Assembly: GCA_025964065.1 (NCBI GenBank)
Contig: JAOPZO010000253.1
Span: 1-6,222, forward strand
Direction: 5' to 3'
From: Solirubrobacterales bacterium
Lineage (GTDB): Bacteria; Actinomycetota; Thermoleophilia; Solirubrobacterales; Solirubrobacteraceae
DNA length: 6,222 nucleotides
Position numbers and translations under genes: made by a program. Within the stretch, counting starts at the first letter, position 1. The number at the start of each line of letters is the position of its first letter. The notes under the pieces were generated by a model that saw only the letters and a program-made list of their open reading frames with translations, was not told where the DNA came from and ran no database searches. Positions 6,051-6,222 of this stretch are shown here, piece after piece.

Positions 6051-6222
6051 ATGTCCAGGTTCCGCGTTCGGGCCCTCGCGCCCGTCGCTCTCACGATGGC
6101 GGTCGCCATGACCGCCGGCGCCGATGCCTCGACCACGGGGCACGCCGCGTCCGCGGCGCGCACCGCCGACCGCGCGCTCGTGAGCTCCGCCCGCGGGCTC
6201 GAGTCCTGCCGCGTCGCCCGTC
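6051..6222 (+). CDS. Secreted protein under c-di-GMP riboswitch control (partial, 3' end missing)
   Basis: Fifty-seven codons are open from ATG 6051 to the window edge. Residues 1-7 (MSRFRVR) are basic and are followed by a hydrophobic stretch, ALAPVALTMAVAMTAGA (8-24), which together make a classic Sec signal peptide with cleavage probably around 24-34. The mature part begins Ala/Thr/Ser-rich and includes ADRALVSSARGLESC (39-53) with Cys53. The gene has a strong Shine-Dalgarno and sits directly behind the c-di-GMP-I aptamer, so its production should follow c-di-GMP levels. No catalytic motif is reached before the edge. In known c-di-GMP-I regulons such targets are often surface, adhesion, matrix or secreted-enzyme genes, so an extracellular role is likely, but the specific function is unknown. 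Confidence 0.75.
   Translation, partial: MSRFRVRALAPVALTMAVAMTAGADASTTGHAASAARTADRALVSSARGLESCRVAR

Noticed and set aside
5972..6163. Reverse-strand 63-residue open frame across the riboswitch
   Set aside because: It has no Shine-Dalgarno or protein motif, and the plus strand is explained by the aptamer and the exported-protein start.

Overview
The window comes from a very GC-rich, actinobacterial-type chromosome. Third codon positions are almost all G or C, and the long antisense reading frames this produces are not genes. Together with a c-di-GMP-I-like riboswitch and a BY-kinase-type polysaccharide co-polymerase, this suggests a deep-branching actinobacterium such as the Thermoleophilia/Solirubrobacterales. 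That placement is an inference from style, not a database match.

Layout from left to right: (1) the first 22 codons of a leftward gene with a strong Shine-Dalgarno, leaving the window at base 1; (2) a 100-bp divergent gap holding inverted repeats; (3) a rightward GT4 glycosyltransferase (167-1315); (4) converging on it with 3 bp between stop codons, a leftward two-gene unit made of a secreted clan GH-A glycoside hydrolase (1319-2638) preceded by a polytopic Wzy/O-antigen-ligase-family protein (2769-4208); (5) a 66-bp divergent promoter region with a perfect 15-bp palindrome; (6) a rightward fused Wzz/BY-kinase, Wzc-like (4275-5807); (7) a 243-bp intergenic region with two stem-loops and, directly before the next start codon, a sequence that folds as a class I cyclic-di-GMP aptamer; (8) the first 57 codons of a secreted protein that runs off the right edge.

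Read together, genes 3-6 look like part of an exopolysaccharide or capsule locus. The GT4 would add a sugar to the lipid-linked repeat unit, and the Wzy-like protein would polymerise or transfer it. The Wzc-like protein would control chain length and export through tyrosine phosphorylation, and the secreted hydrolase would trim or release the polymer. The riboswitch-controlled exported protein next door suggests that matrix or surface functions here respond to c-di-GMP. The riboswitch and its competing pairings are the most interesting part of the window. No mobile element, CRISPR array, tRNA or rRNA was seen.
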